From contig DASYKS010000027.1 in NCBI GenBank assembly GCA_035995205.1, positions 31,000-94,999 on the forward strand: 64,000 nt of DNA. The letters run 5' to 3'. Under the pieces are notes generated by a model. That model did no database searches. It was not told where the DNA came from and saw nothing but the letters and a program-made list of their open reading frames with translations. Positions 25,330-32,999 of the stretch are shown piece by piece. A program made the position numbers and the translations under genes. The stretch comes from DASYKS01 sp035995205 (GTDB lineage: Bacteria; Acidobacteriota; Thermoanaerobaculia; Multivoradales; UBA5704). Within the stretch, counting starts at the first letter, position 1. Each line of letters opens with the position of its first letter.

Positions 25330-26216
25330 GGCCAGGTTCCGAGGCGTCCCCACCCGCCGAAGAGTTTCGGCCGGCGCCGCTGCTGCCGATCCTTTACGAA
25401 GCGCACGTACGCGCGGCGCTGCTCGAAGATCTCGGCCGCGCCGGGGATTTGACCAGCGACGCGGTCCTGCCGCCCGGCCTGCCGGCCGAAGCGCTCGCCG
25501 TGGCCCGGCGGGCGGGCCGTATCGCGGGGCTCGAAATCGGCCTGTCGGCGTTCCGCCTGCTCGATCCGAGCCTGCAAGTCGAGATCCTCGGCGGAGACGG
25601 CCGCGACGCACAGGCGGGGGAGACGTTGGCCATCGTTCGCGGCGCGGGGCGTTCGGTGCTCGCGGCGGAACGGACGGCGCTCAACTACCTCGGTCATCTC
25701 TCCGGCATTGCGACCGTCACTCGCGATGTGGTCGCCTTAGTGGCGCCATACGGCGCGCGCGTCGCCTGCACGCGGAAAACCACGCCCGGCTTGCGAGCCT
25801 TGGAAAAATTTGCGGTCCGGATGGGCGGTGGCAGCAACCACCGGTTCGGGCTGGACGACGCGATTCTGATCAAAGACAACCACCGCGCTCTGGCCGGGGG
25901 GGTCCGCCCGGCGGTCGAGCGCGCGCGGCGGGCGATCGGTCATCTGGTGAAGATCGAGGTCGAGGTCGAAACCCTCGACCAGCTCGACGACGCGCTCGCT
26001 TGTCGGGTTGAAGCGGTCCTGCTCGACAACATGCCGCTCGCCCTGCTGCGCGAAGCCGTTCAACGAGCCAAAGGGCGCGCGATCACCGAGGCGTCGGGCG
26101 GGATCACCCCGGAGACCGCGGCGGACGTCGCGGCGACCGGAGTCGATCTGCTGTCGATCGGTTGGATTACCCACAGCGCCCCGAATTTAGACGTGGCGCT
26201 CGACGTACGGATGTAA
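25326..26216 (+). CDS. nadC: Nicotinate-nucleotide pyrophosphorylase, carboxylating (NadC)
   Basis: A 296-aa quinolinate phosphoribosyltransferase; makes nicotinate mononucleotide from quinolinate and PRPP. Diagnostic motifs are EDLGRAGDLTSDAV, ERTALNYLGHLSGIAT, TRKTTPGLRALEKFAV and the phosphate-binding end (EASGGITPETAADVAATGVD). It is coupled to nadB by a 4-nt overlap and is the last gene of the unit. A strong inverted repeat 20 nt downstream may end transcription. Confidence 0.97.
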   Translation: MRPGSEASPPAEEFRPAPLLPILYEAHVRAALLEDLGRAGDLTSDAVLPPGLPAEALAVARRAGRIAGLEIGLSAFRLLDPSLQVEILGGDGRDAQAGETLAIVRGAGRSVLAAERTALNYLGHLSGIATVTRDVVALVAPYGARVACTRKTTPGLRALEKFAVRMGGGSNHRFGLDDAILIKDNHRALAGGVRPAVERARRAIGHLVKIEVEVETLDQLDDALACRVEAVLLDNMPLALLREAVQRAKGRAITEASGGITPETAADVAATGVDLLSIGWITHSAPNLDVALDVRM

Positions 26217-26236
26217 GCACCGAAGTAAGAATCCTC

Positions 26237-26331
26237 AAAACGGCGCCGGAAGGTATGTGCGAGGACGGAGCGCAACTGTCTGAGCCCGAAGGTTTGAACA
26301 CCGCCCGCAGCACATACCTTCCGGCCGTTTT
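26237..26331. terminator. Long stem between convergent nadC and 26330 genes
   Basis: Arms at 26237-26260 and 26310-26331 pair over 22 bp with one 2-nt bulge, starting AAAACGG and ending CCGTTTT. The 49-nt interior is G/C-rich and not obviously paired. A run of A before and T after makes it usable as a terminator on both strands, and it sits exactly between convergent genes. The minus-strand gene's TAA stop lies in the last bases of the arm. It could instead be a dispersed repeat element. Confidence 0.6.
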
Positions 26332-27541
26332 AAGGACCGAATTCGCACAGGTCATCGGCGCGGATCGCGCGGTGCCCGACCCAAAATCTGCCCTCGGCGT
26401 TCATCCGCACTCCCACCCAGGCTTGCGCGTGGGTCAGGTTGGCGTGCCAGAGGTCGAGCATCGCCCAGCCGAAGGGGGCGTCGGTCGGCAATTCCGCTCC
26501 GCCGATCGAAACCCGCTGCACGGCGCGCGGAAAAGCGTTCGAAGGGCCGATCGAGATCGGGTTTTCCTCTTCGTCGAAGAAGGCGATCTGCGCTTCGCCG
26601 AGCGGCGACCACCGGGGGGCCGTGCCGCACGACCGGGGAGCCGGTGCCGCCTCTCGCGTATCGCGCCAGACGACCAGCTCCGAGCTGCCGCCGAAGGACC
26701 CGCCGGACAGGAGGCGCGCTTGGAAGAGCCCCGATAGGGGGACTCGATCGTCGCGCGTATCGAAGCCGACATAGCGGCCGTAGAACGTGTAATCGCCCGG
26801 CCGGAAGAAGTTCGGATCGGCGACGATCGAGACCGCGTTCTCGCTCGCGGCGAAGCTCTTGTCCGGATCGATCTCGATCGAATCGCCCCACAGCACGTTG
26901 ACGTCGCTCGCGAGACCCCGTCCGCCGGCCGAGAAATAGAGCGGGTCGGCGGGCGTGTTGCGCGACGTGCCGACGGCCGGGGGGGTGCAGCGATTAACCA
27001 CGTCGACCGTGACGTAGCCGACGGCCAAACTGCCGCCTGGGGCACCGGCGCACAACGGCGGGTCGGAGAGCGGCAGCGGCTTGCCGGTATGCGCGGCGCG
27101 CAGGATGTCGCGATCCATGACGGCGAGCGTACCCGGGGTCGGATCGTCGCACCCGTCGGCCGGTGCGTCGCGCGAGAACGGTCCGATGGGGCTCACCTCG
27201 GTGCCGGTTCGCGGCAGGTTGCCCTGGAACAGATCGCGCATGTTGACGGTTTGGATGTCGAAGCCAGTGAGGAAAACGTCGAACGCGAGCGTCGGCACGC
27301 CCCAATCGGTCCACAGCACGACCCTGGCTTGCGCCGAGGCCGAGAACGAGTTGCCGATCGACAGCAGGGTCGTCGCGCCGGCCGGATCGTCGAGATCGAC
27401 GCGGAAATAGGGAAAGAGGAGCGTCGCCGCCGGTTGGTCGTCGAGGCGGCAGTTGCCTTGCAGCCCGCCCGCCTCTCCTGGACGCGGTCCGGCCAGCCCT
27501 GCGAGGCAGAGAACGAGGATCGCGAAGCGGAGCGGGCTCAT
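26330..27541 (-). CDS. Secreted protein of unknown function
   Basis: A 403-aa exported protein. Signal peptide FAILVLCLAGLAGPRPGEAG, then a beta-rich mature part with motifs such as AATLLFPYFRVDLDD, LWTDWGVPTLAFDVFLTGF and NMRDLFQGNLPRTG. I believe similar proteins are common in Acidobacteriota, but no function is known to me. ATG at 27541 is preferred over TTG at 27547 because AGAAGAT lies at a suitable distance. Six Cys in the mature part could form disulfides. It is monocistronic and divergent from lipA. Confidence 0.85.
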   Translation of the reverse strand: MSPLRFAILVLCLAGLAGPRPGEAGGLQGNCRLDDQPAATLLFPYFRVDLDDPAGATTLLSIGNSFSASAQARVVLWTDWGVPTLAFDVFLTGFDIQTVNMRDLFQGNLPRTGTEVSPIGPFSRDAPADGCDDPTPGTLAVMDRDILRAAHTGKPLPLSDPPLCAGAPGGSLAVGYVTVDVVNRCTPPAVGTSRNTPADPLYFSAGGRGLASDVNVLWGDSIEIDPDKSFAASENAVSIVADPNFFRPGDYTFYGRYVGFDTRDDRVPLSGLFQARLLSGGSFGGSSELVVWRDTREAAPAPRSCGTAPRWSPLGEAQIAFFDEEENPISIGPSNAFPRAVQRVSIGGAELPTDAPFGWAMLDLWHANLTHAQAWVGVRMNAEGRFWVGHRAIRADDLCEFGP

Positions 27542-27587
27542 CGACAATCTTCTAGGGCTGTGGGGTCTGGAGGGGGATTCGCCGGAC

Positions 27588-27613
27588 GGACTTGGCTCAA
27601 GTCCAGGTAGACT
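27588..27613 (+). promoter_or_regulatory. lipA promoter region with a 17-bp palindrome
   Basis: GGACTTG-GCT-CAAGTCC at 27588-27604 is a perfect dyad. A -10-like TAGACT follows at 27608-27613, only 9 nt before the lipA ATG, so the leader would be very short. The palindrome covers the spacer upstream of the -10 and could be an operator. No convincing -35 box was found. Confidence 0.45.
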
Positions 27614-27622
27614 AGGCGGCCT

Positions 27623-28567
27623 ATGAGCGAGATTTTAGTGCAAATCGGCGCCGCGGGGCGAGAGGGCAAGAGCGAGCGCGGTGACCACCGGGTGCGGCGG
27701 GAAGGCCGGCCCGAATGGCTGCGTATCCGTCTGGCGACCCCCGCGCAGTATCACAAGGTCCGGGCGCTGGTGGACCGGCTGAATCTCCATACCGTGTGCC
27801 AGGAGGCGCGCTGCCCCAACATCTACGAGTGCTGGGGCGAGCACGGCACGGCGACCTTCATGATCCTCGGCGACGTCTGCACCCGGCGCTGCGGCTTTTG
27901 CGCCGTCACTTCCGGACGACCGGCGGCGGGAGTGGATGGGGAAGAGCCCGAGCACGTCGCCGAGGCGGTCGCCACCATGGGTCTGCGCCACGCGGTGATC
28001 ACCTCGGTCGACCGCGACGATCTGCCCGACGGCGGAGCCGCTCATTTCGCCGCCGTGATCTCCGCGATCCATCGGCGCAGCCCGGAGGCCGCGGTCGAGG
28101 TGCTGACCCCCGATTTTCGCGGCGTGCCGGATGCGCTCGACGTGGTGCTCGGGGCGAAGCCGGAAGTCTTCTCGCACAACATGGAAACCGTCCCCCGGCT
28201 CTACCGCAAAGCGCGCCCGGGCAGCCGCTACGACCGTTCCTTGGGGCTGCTCGCCGAGGCGGCGGGACGCAAAGCGACGGGCAGATATCGCGGCACGATC
28301 AAGACCGGGATCATGCTCGGGCTCGGCGAGGCGCGGGAAGAGATCGAGAGCACCCTTTCCGACATCCGCTCCGCCGGGGTCGAAATCCTGACCCTCGGCC
28401 AGTATCTGCAGCCGACCACCAAGCATCTGCCCGTCGACCGCTGGGTGCGGCCCGAGGAGTTCGCCGAGCACCGCGCGTTCGCGCTCGCGCTGGGATTTCG
28501 CCACTGCGAGTCGGGGCCGCTGGTCCGCAGCAGCTACCACGCCCACGAGCACGTCGCGGCGAGCTGA
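27623..28567 (+). CDS. lipA: Lipoyl synthase (LipA)
   Basis: A 314-aa radical-SAM enzyme that inserts two sulfurs into octanoyl groups of lipoyl domains. The auxiliary cluster ligands are in CQEARCPNIYEC (C-x4-C-x5-C) and the radical-SAM cluster in CTRRCGFC (C-x3-C-x2-C). The C-terminal family motif LVRSSYHA carries the conserved Ser. The ~45-residue N-terminal stretch before the core is charged and variable. No lipB is adjacent. The leader is very short and holds a palindrome. Confidence 0.97.
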   Translation: MSEILVQIGAAGREGKSERGDHRVRREGRPEWLRIRLATPAQYHKVRALVDRLNLHTVCQEARCPNIYECWGEHGTATFMILGDVCTRRCGFCAVTSGRPAAGVDGEEPEHVAEAVATMGLRHAVITSVDRDDLPDGGAAHFAAVISAIHRRSPEAAVEVLTPDFRGVPDALDVVLGAKPEVFSHNMETVPRLYRKARPGSRYDRSLGLLAEAAGRKATGRYRGTIKTGIMLGLGEAREEIESTLSDIRSAGVEILTLGQYLQPTTKHLPVDRWVRPEEFAEHRAFALALGFRHCESGPLVRSSYHAHEHVAAS

Positions 28568-28584
28568 TCCAGGCCTCCAACTCC

Positions 28585-28666
28585 CGGCGACGGTTTCTTT
28601 GGGGCCGTAGCAAGGGCCGCTGCCGAAGGTACACAAGGGCCGAGGAGGCCAAGGAAACCGCTGCCG
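28585..28666. repeat. Imperfect inverted repeat downstream of lipA
   Basis: Left arm 28585-28606 (core GGTTTCTTTGG) and right arm 28647-28666 (core CCAAGGAAACC) pair over about 20 bp with a few mismatches. It begins 18 nt after the lipA stop. There is no T-run, so termination would not be of the classical type. The rest of the 245-nt gap before the AAA+ gene shows nothing else. Confidence 0.4.
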
Positions 28667-28812
28667 GCCCCGAGGTCTGTCACGTTCGACCGCGCACGCG
28701 CACCAAAGATTAGTGAACCTTCGTACGGTGCCCCGTCTCTCCGGCGGTTCGGAGTCGTTCCGAGCCTCGGTCGTGGTGTCACCGGCGACAGCGCTACGTT
28801 TCCGGGTCCGCC

Positions 28813-29772
28813 ATGATGCTTTCCGCCGTTGAGACTCGTCCTGCACCCTCCAGAATTCCCCGGCCGTCGCTGCGCGACGCCGCGGTTCCGACCGAATTTT
28901 CGGGGCCGAGCGGCGCGGTCCGCCGGCTTATCGACCATCTCGATCTCGCGAGCCGCGGCCTCGATCCGGTCTTGATCCACGGCGAGACCGGCTCCGGCAA
29001 GAGCCTCGCGTCGCGCATGCTCTACGAGCTGTGCGGCGCCGAGTCCGGTTGGACCGCGATCGCCGCCGACGCCTTCGACGAGCGCCTCTGCTCGCGCCTG
29101 GTCAACGAGCGACGGGAATCGCCGCCGTCGCTGTTGGCGATCGAAGAGGTGGGCGACCTCTCCGGCACGGCGCAGCGCCGCCTGTTGCGCCTACTCTCCT
29201 CGCGCGAGGGGCCACGGGTGATCGCCACCACCAGCCGGGATCTGAACCTCGACGTCCTGCGCGGCACGTTTCTGCGCGCGTTGCTCGATCGGCTGGCGAG
29301 CTTCGAGGTCGAGGTGCCGGCGCTGCGGGATCGGCGGGAAGATCTGCCGACCCTCGTCGAGCGGATGCTGGTCGAGCTGGCCACGCGCTATCGCAAGAGC
29401 GTGCGCGGGCTCTCTCCCGAAGCGCTCGACCTCCTGCTCGAACACTCCTGGGGCGGCAACCTTCGTGAGCTTCGCCACGAGCTGACGCGCGCTCTCCTCT
29501 TGACTCCCGCGGGAGAGGAGATCAAAGCGGCGGCGCTGTCGCCGGACCTGCTCTCCGGATCCCGTTCCGGGCGTTGGACGTCCAGCCTTCGCCAACGCGC
29601 CCGGGAGATCGAGCGGAGCCTGCTCACCCGGGTGCTGGAGACCAACGGCTGGAACGTCTCGGCGGCAGCCCGGGAGCTGAAGATCAGCCGGGTCGGCTTG
29701 AGCAAAAAGCTCCGGGTGCTCGACATGAAGCGGCCGGTGGCGCCCGCGCTACAGCTTTCGCGGCATCTTTGA
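28813..29772 (+). CDS. NtrC-like AAA+ protein with Fis-type HTH, lacking the sigma54 loop
   Basis: A 319-aa protein. Walker A GETGSGKS lies at residues 57-64, and a Walker B-like LLAIEEVGDL at 107-116. Sensor/arginine-finger sequence RALLDRLASFEVEVPALRDR follows, and a C-terminal Fis-like HTH spans about 265-305 (NVSAAARELKISRVGLSKKL). The overall plan is that of sigma54 enhancer-binding proteins. The GAFTGA loop that contacts sigma54 is absent: the segment between Walker A and Walker B is too short and has no such sequence. There is no receiver or other sensor domain. It may be a DNA-binding ATPase that no longer needs sigma54. It lies just upstream of the sigma/TPR island in the same direction. 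Confidence 0.85.
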   Translation: MMLSAVETRPAPSRIPRPSLRDAAVPTEFSGPSGAVRRLIDHLDLASRGLDPVLIHGETGSGKSLASRMLYELCGAESGWTAIAADAFDERLCSRLVNERRESPPSLLAIEEVGDLSGTAQRRLLRLLSSREGPRVIATTSRDLNLDVLRGTFLRALLDRLASFEVEVPALRDRREDLPTLVERMLVELATRYRKSVRGLSPEALDLLLEHSWGGNLRELRHELTRALLLTPAGEEIKAAALSPDLLSGSRSGRWTSSLRQRAREIERSLLTRVLETNGWNVSAAARELKISRVGLSKKLRVLDMKRPVAPALQLSRHL

Positions 29773-29866
29773 GCCGAAACGGACGAGGAAGGCGCCCGAA
29801 GGTGCGAGAAGGCCGATGAAACTGGCACCGGTTACATCGTCGTCCTAGACAGCGGCACATCAGGAT

Positions 29867-29882
29867 GTTACCCTTCATTTAG
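29867..29882 (+). promoter_or_regulatory. Candidate shared element, copy A (before first sigma gene)
   Basis: GTTACCCTTCATTTAG lies 39 nt before the start codon. It resembles the copies before the second sigma gene, the peptide gene and, more weakly, the third sigma gene; the loose pattern is GTWACYT, a short spacer, then TTTA or TTAG. It may be a promoter read by one of these sigma factors. Visual alignment only. Confidence 0.35.
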
Positions 29883-29905
29883 GTCATCTTGAGGGTCGCA
29901 GCTGT

Positions 29906-30439
29906 ATGACTTATCTGCAACAACCAGAGCTACAAGACAGCTTGAACCAACTGCTGCTCGCGTCGCGACCGCGGCTGGAGCGTGTCTTGCGGCATTTCGA
30001 GATTCCGCCGGAAGACGCGGAGGATATTCTCCAGGACGCGCAGCTGACCCTGCTCTACAAGTGGGAGCAGATCCGCAGTCCCGAGAGCTGGCTGGTCGGT
30101 ACGCTCAAGAAGAAATGCATCATGTATTGGCGCAAACGTCGTTCGAGCCTGTGCGACGCCGTCGATACCGCGATTCTGGACCTAGTGGCCACCCCGGTGG
30201 CGCCCGACCAGGAGAAGGCCGAGCTGAGCTTCGACCTGAACCGGGTGCTCGGCAACCTGTCGGCCCGCTGCCGCTCGCTGCTCAAGCTGCGCTACGGCCT
30301 GGGTTACGGACCGAGCGAAGTGGCCGAGCAAATGGGCTATCGACTTTCGAGCATTCGAAAGGTTACGAATCGATGTCTCGCGGCTCTCACCCGCCAGCTC
30401 GTGGCGGTCGGCTTTCATCGGGAGCCGCAGGATGACTGA
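29906..30439 (+). CDS. ECF-type sigma factor, first of three paralogs
   Basis: A 177-aa sigma-70 family protein. Region 2 reads RPRLERVLRHFEIPPEDAED, then ILQDAQLTLLYKWEQIRSPE and YWRKRRSSL. Region 4 contains CRSLLKLRYGLGYGPSEVAE and the HTH segment YRLSSIRKVTNRCLAAL. It is clearly paralogous to the sigma factors at 31917 and 33000. The TPR gene follows after 2 nt, so the two are surely co-transcribed. Homology-like sequence begins soon after the ATG at 29906, but no strong Shine-Dalgarno is seen. Confidence 0.92.
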   Translation: MTYLQQPELQDSLNQLLLASRPRLERVLRHFEIPPEDAEDILQDAQLTLLYKWEQIRSPESWLVGTLKKKCIMYWRKRRSSLCDAVDTAILDLVATPVAPDQEKAELSFDLNRVLGNLSARCRSLLKLRYGLGYGPSEVAEQMGYRLSSIRKVTNRCLAALTRQLVAVGFHREPQDD

Positions 30440-30441
30440 GC

Positions 30442-31785
30442 ATGTTTGAGCGCCACCCGACGGCGGACCGGCTCGCGAGCTTTGGCCGCGCGAAGCTCTC
30501 GCGGCAGCAGAATCGCGAGGTCGTCCGCCATCTCTTGACCGGCTGCGAGCGCTGCGCGCGCGCGCTGGCCGCCCACGCCCTGCCGGGCCTCGGCGGGGCG
30601 CCCGGTCCTCGTCCCGGCGATTACGACGCGGCGTTCGCCAAGGCCCGCCAGTCGTTTCTCTGGTCGCAGCAAGAGCATCTCGACGAGCAGCAAAACGCTC
30701 TCGCGCTGTTGCAGGCCCTCGAAAGCCATCCGTTCGACCGCCAGGTTCTGCTGCTGATGAACAGCCGGCGATTCTGGACCTGGCCGCTCTGTTGCCTCCT
30801 GCTCGATCGTTGCCACGAGCTGGGCTTCAAGGATCCGGGCCGCGCGCTCGATTTTGCCCGTCTCGGAGTCCGGTTGTCGGAACAGCTCTCGGTCGAGGCG
30901 TACGGCGATCGGCGGATTGCCGATCTCAAGGCTCGCACCTGGGCGGCGCTCGCCAATGCGCAGCGGATCGACGCCGATTTCCGCGCCGCGGAGCAGAGCT
31001 TCCTCCGTTCCGAGCGCTCGTTGCGCAAAGGGACCGGGGATCCGCTGGAGAAGGCGCGCGTCCTGTTGCTCAAGGCGTCCCTGTCCAGCGACCAACGCCG
31101 CTTCCCCGAAGCGATCAAGTTGCTCGATCGAGTGCTCGTCATCGCCCGCAGGAACGGCGACGAGCCGTTGGTCGGCAAGGCGTTGATCAAGAAGGGCATC
31201 GTCTACGGCATCTCCGGCCGGACCGACGAAGCGATCGATTGCCTGCGGTTAGGGGTGCGGGGTGTGGACCCCAAGTCCGAACCCCGCCTGGTGGTGGCGG
31301 CGCGCCACAACCTGATCGTCTACCTGATCGAAGGCGGGCAGCTTCAGGAAGCCGTAACCCTCCTCGACGCGACCCGCCCGCTCTACGAAGAGATGGGCGA
31401 TCGGATGAACTTGATCCGCCTCCAGTGGCTGGAAGGCAAGATCGCGCAGAGCCGCGGCCGGCTCTCGGACGCCGAAGCGCTGTTTCGCTCGGTCGGCGCC
31501 GCGCTCGCCGAGCAGGGGCTCGGCTATGACGCCGCGCTGCTGGCGCTGGATCTCGCCGGGGTTTACGCCCGACAAGGGCGTACCGAGGAGATGCGCGCGC
31601 TGGCCGCGGAGATGCTGCCCAGCTTCCAGGCGCGGCAAGTGCATCGCGAGGCGCTCGCGGCGCTGATCGTTTTCCAGAAGGCCGCACAGATGGATCGGGT
31701 AACTCTCGGACTGGTCCAGGAGCTGTCCGACTACCTCCGCCAGTGCCGCAAGAATCCCGGCGTTCGGTTCCGGGATTCGATCTGA
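30442..31785 (+). CDS. TPR protein with anti-sigma-like His/Cys N-terminus
   Basis: A 447-aa soluble protein without a signal peptide or membrane segment. The N-terminus has the layout of zinc anti-sigma domains: HP at 5-6, a short helix, then HLLTGCERC with H30, C35 and C38 (H-x4-C-x2-C, one residue longer than the usual H-x3-C-x2-C). From about residue 85 onward helical TPR-like repeats run to the end (ALIKKGIVYGISGRTDEAID, AARHNLIVYLIEGGQLQEAV). It is coupled to the sigma factor before it (2-nt gap), and paralogous to the protein at 33524. It probably binds and controls that sigma factor, with the TPR part sensing a ligand or partner (inference). Confidence 0.85.
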   Translation: MFERHPTADRLASFGRAKLSRQQNREVVRHLLTGCERCARALAAHALPGLGGAPGPRPGDYDAAFAKARQSFLWSQQEHLDEQQNALALLQALESHPFDRQVLLLMNSRRFWTWPLCCLLLDRCHELGFKDPGRALDFARLGVRLSEQLSVEAYGDRRIADLKARTWAALANAQRIDADFRAAEQSFLRSERSLRKGTGDPLEKARVLLLKASLSSDQRRFPEAIKLLDRVLVIARRNGDEPLVGKALIKKGIVYGISGRTDEAIDCLRLGVRGVDPKSEPRLVVAARHNLIVYLIEGGQLQEAVTLLDATRPLYEEMGDRMNLIRLQWLEGKIAQSRGRLSDAEALFRSVGAALAEQGLGYDAALLALDLAGVYARQGRTEEMRALAAEMLPSFQARQVHREALAALIVFQKAAQMDRVTLGLVQELSDYLRQCRKNPGVRFRDSI

Positions 31786-31880
31786 TCCCCTCCCCCTAGC
31801 GTGCCGGCCGCATCCCGCCGCCTCTTGAGCGCCTGGTTGGCTGCGGCGCGACCTGGACAAACAGCGTGGCGACTGATACT

Positions 31881-31894
31881 GTAACTTTGGTTTA
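31881..31894 (+). promoter_or_regulatory. Candidate shared element, copy B (before second sigma gene)
   Basis: GTAACTTTGGTTTA lies 36 nt before the start codon, followed by CACG. The flank also resembles copy D before the third sigma gene (TGTACCTTTGACACG) if 4 nt are gapped. No Shine-Dalgarno is evident downstream. Confidence 0.35.
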
Positions 31895-31916
31895 CACGCT
31901 GTGATAGCGCTAGCAC

Positions 31917-32462
31917 ATGGCCGTCTCCGAACAAGACTCGCACCCTGAGTCCACCTTCGAGGATCTGATCGAAAGGGTCCATCCGCGCTTGCGGAAGATC
32001 CTGTCTCGATATCGAATCCCCCCTCAGGACGCCGAGGATCTCATGCAGGAGGCGTTTCTGATCCTGGTGACGAAGTGGGGGTCGGTCCAAAACCCCGAAG
32101 CCTGGCTCCTTGCAACTCTTGCGAATCGGTGCATCATCTACTGGCGGAAGAGTCGCAGTCGGCTCTGGGACCTGGTCGACGGAGTCGTTCTCGAGCTGCT
32201 CGCGGAGGTGGGTCCTCCCGCGCAAGACGGGATGGATCTGCGAATGGATCTGGAGGCCCTGGTGGCGAACCTTCCGGACCGATGCCGATCCTTGCTGCGG
32301 CTGCGCTACCAACTCGGTTGCACCACGACGGAGGCGGCCGAAAAGACCGGATACTGCCGTTCGAGTATCCGAAAGGTCACCCGGAGATGTATCTCGGCGC
32401 TCGCTACCCAACTGCTCGGGCAGCCGCTCGCGGCGGCGGCGGACTCCAGTTTCGAGCCCTAA
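31917..32462 (+). CDS. ECF-type sigma factor, second paralog
   Basis: A 181-aa sigma-70 family protein. Region 2: RLRKILSRYRIPPQDAED, LMQEAFLILVTKWGSVQNPE, IIYWRKSRSRL. Region 4: CRSLLRLRYQLGC and CRSSIRKVTRRCISAL. Unlike its two paralogs it has no TPR gene directly behind it. The next gene, 129 nt downstream, encodes the repeat peptide precursor. The start at 31917 lacks a clear Shine-Dalgarno. Confidence 0.92.
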   Translation: MAVSEQDSHPESTFEDLIERVHPRLRKILSRYRIPPQDAEDLMQEAFLILVTKWGSVQNPEAWLLATLANRCIIYWRKSRSRLWDLVDGVVLELLAEVGPPAQDGMDLRMDLEALVANLPDRCRSLLRLRYQLGCTTTEAAEKTGYCRSSIRKVTRRCISALATQLLGQPLAAAADSSFEP

Positions 32463-32526
32463 GCCCCCCGGCCACCGGTTTTTCCGGGTCAGATCGTGGT
32501 TTCTGTCCCTCTCCACGCCTCGAACG

Positions 32527-32542
32527 GTAACCTAAGTCTTAG
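32527..32542 (+). promoter_or_regulatory. Candidate shared element, copy C (before peptide gene)
   Basis: GTAACCTAAGTCTTAG lies 65 nt before the peptide gene start, followed by GAGAT. It is the copy closest to A. Its place between the second sigma gene and the peptide gene suggests that the peptide gene has its own promoter, possibly under these sigma factors. Confidence 0.35.
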
Positions 32543-32591
32543 AGATCACGCGGGACGCTCACGTGTCCGCTAAAACAAGGAGAAGCCGACC

Positions 32592-32876
32592 ATGTCTCGA
32601 CGCATCGTTGTGTGCGCACTCGCGCTAGCTATCGCTGGTGCCGTCGTCGTTCCTTCGACGTCTCATGCCCAGGCCGCTCCGGGCTCGCTCACGGAAGGAT
32701 CGTGGCTCTCGGGGCTGTGGAATCAAGTGCTCGACACGATCGGGATTCAGATCGACGGCAACGGGATCGCTTCCCAGATCGGCATCCAGATTGACGGCAA
32801 CGGAACGAGATCGGACATCGGGATCCAGATCGACGGTAATGGAAGCGCTGCGCCTACGGACGAACCAGGCACCTAG
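32592..32876 (+). CDS. Exported peptide precursor with three IGIQIDGNG repeats
   Basis: A 94-aa protein with a strong ribosome-binding site (AAGGAGA). A signal peptide (VVCALALAIAGAVVV then PSTSHAQA) ends near residue 28. The mature part of ~66 residues contains a short hydrophobic stretch (WLSGLWNQVLD) and then IGIQIDGNG three times, at residues 50-58, 63-71 and 76-84, with a 13-residue period. The nine residues are identical in all copies, yet six of the nine codons vary synonymously. The gene lies between the second and third sigma factor genes. It could be a secreted signalling peptide, a modified peptide or a small surface protein. I know of no proven function. Confidence 0.8.
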   Translation: MSRRIVVCALALAIAGAVVVPSTSHAQAAPGSLTEGSWLSGLWNQVLDTIGIQIDGNGIASQIGIQIDGNGTRSDIGIQIDGNGSAAPTDEPGT

Positions 32877-32957
32877 CGAGCCGGCGCGTTGCCGGCATTC
32901 CTTCTCTCGTCCGCTGGCCAATTCCGGGTCGCCCACCTGGACTTTGGAAGGGGAAAG

Positions 32958-32975
32958 GTGTACCTTTGACACGAG
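32958..32975 (+). promoter_or_regulatory. Candidate shared element, copy D (before third sigma gene)
   Basis: GTGTACCTTTGACACGAG begins 42 nt before the start codon. It matches the copy B region TGTAACTTTG....ACACG if a 4-nt gap is allowed, and contains TTGACA at 32966-32971, which could equally be an ordinary -35 box. This is the weakest of the four copies. Confidence 0.25.
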
Positions 32976-32999
32976 TCAGCGATTTGGTGAGCACTGTCG

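Noticed and set aside
29822..29836. TGGCACCGGTTACA as a sigma54 promoter before the first sigma gene
   Set aside because: The -12 part is TTAC, not TTGC, and the spacing from GG to the second element is one base short.
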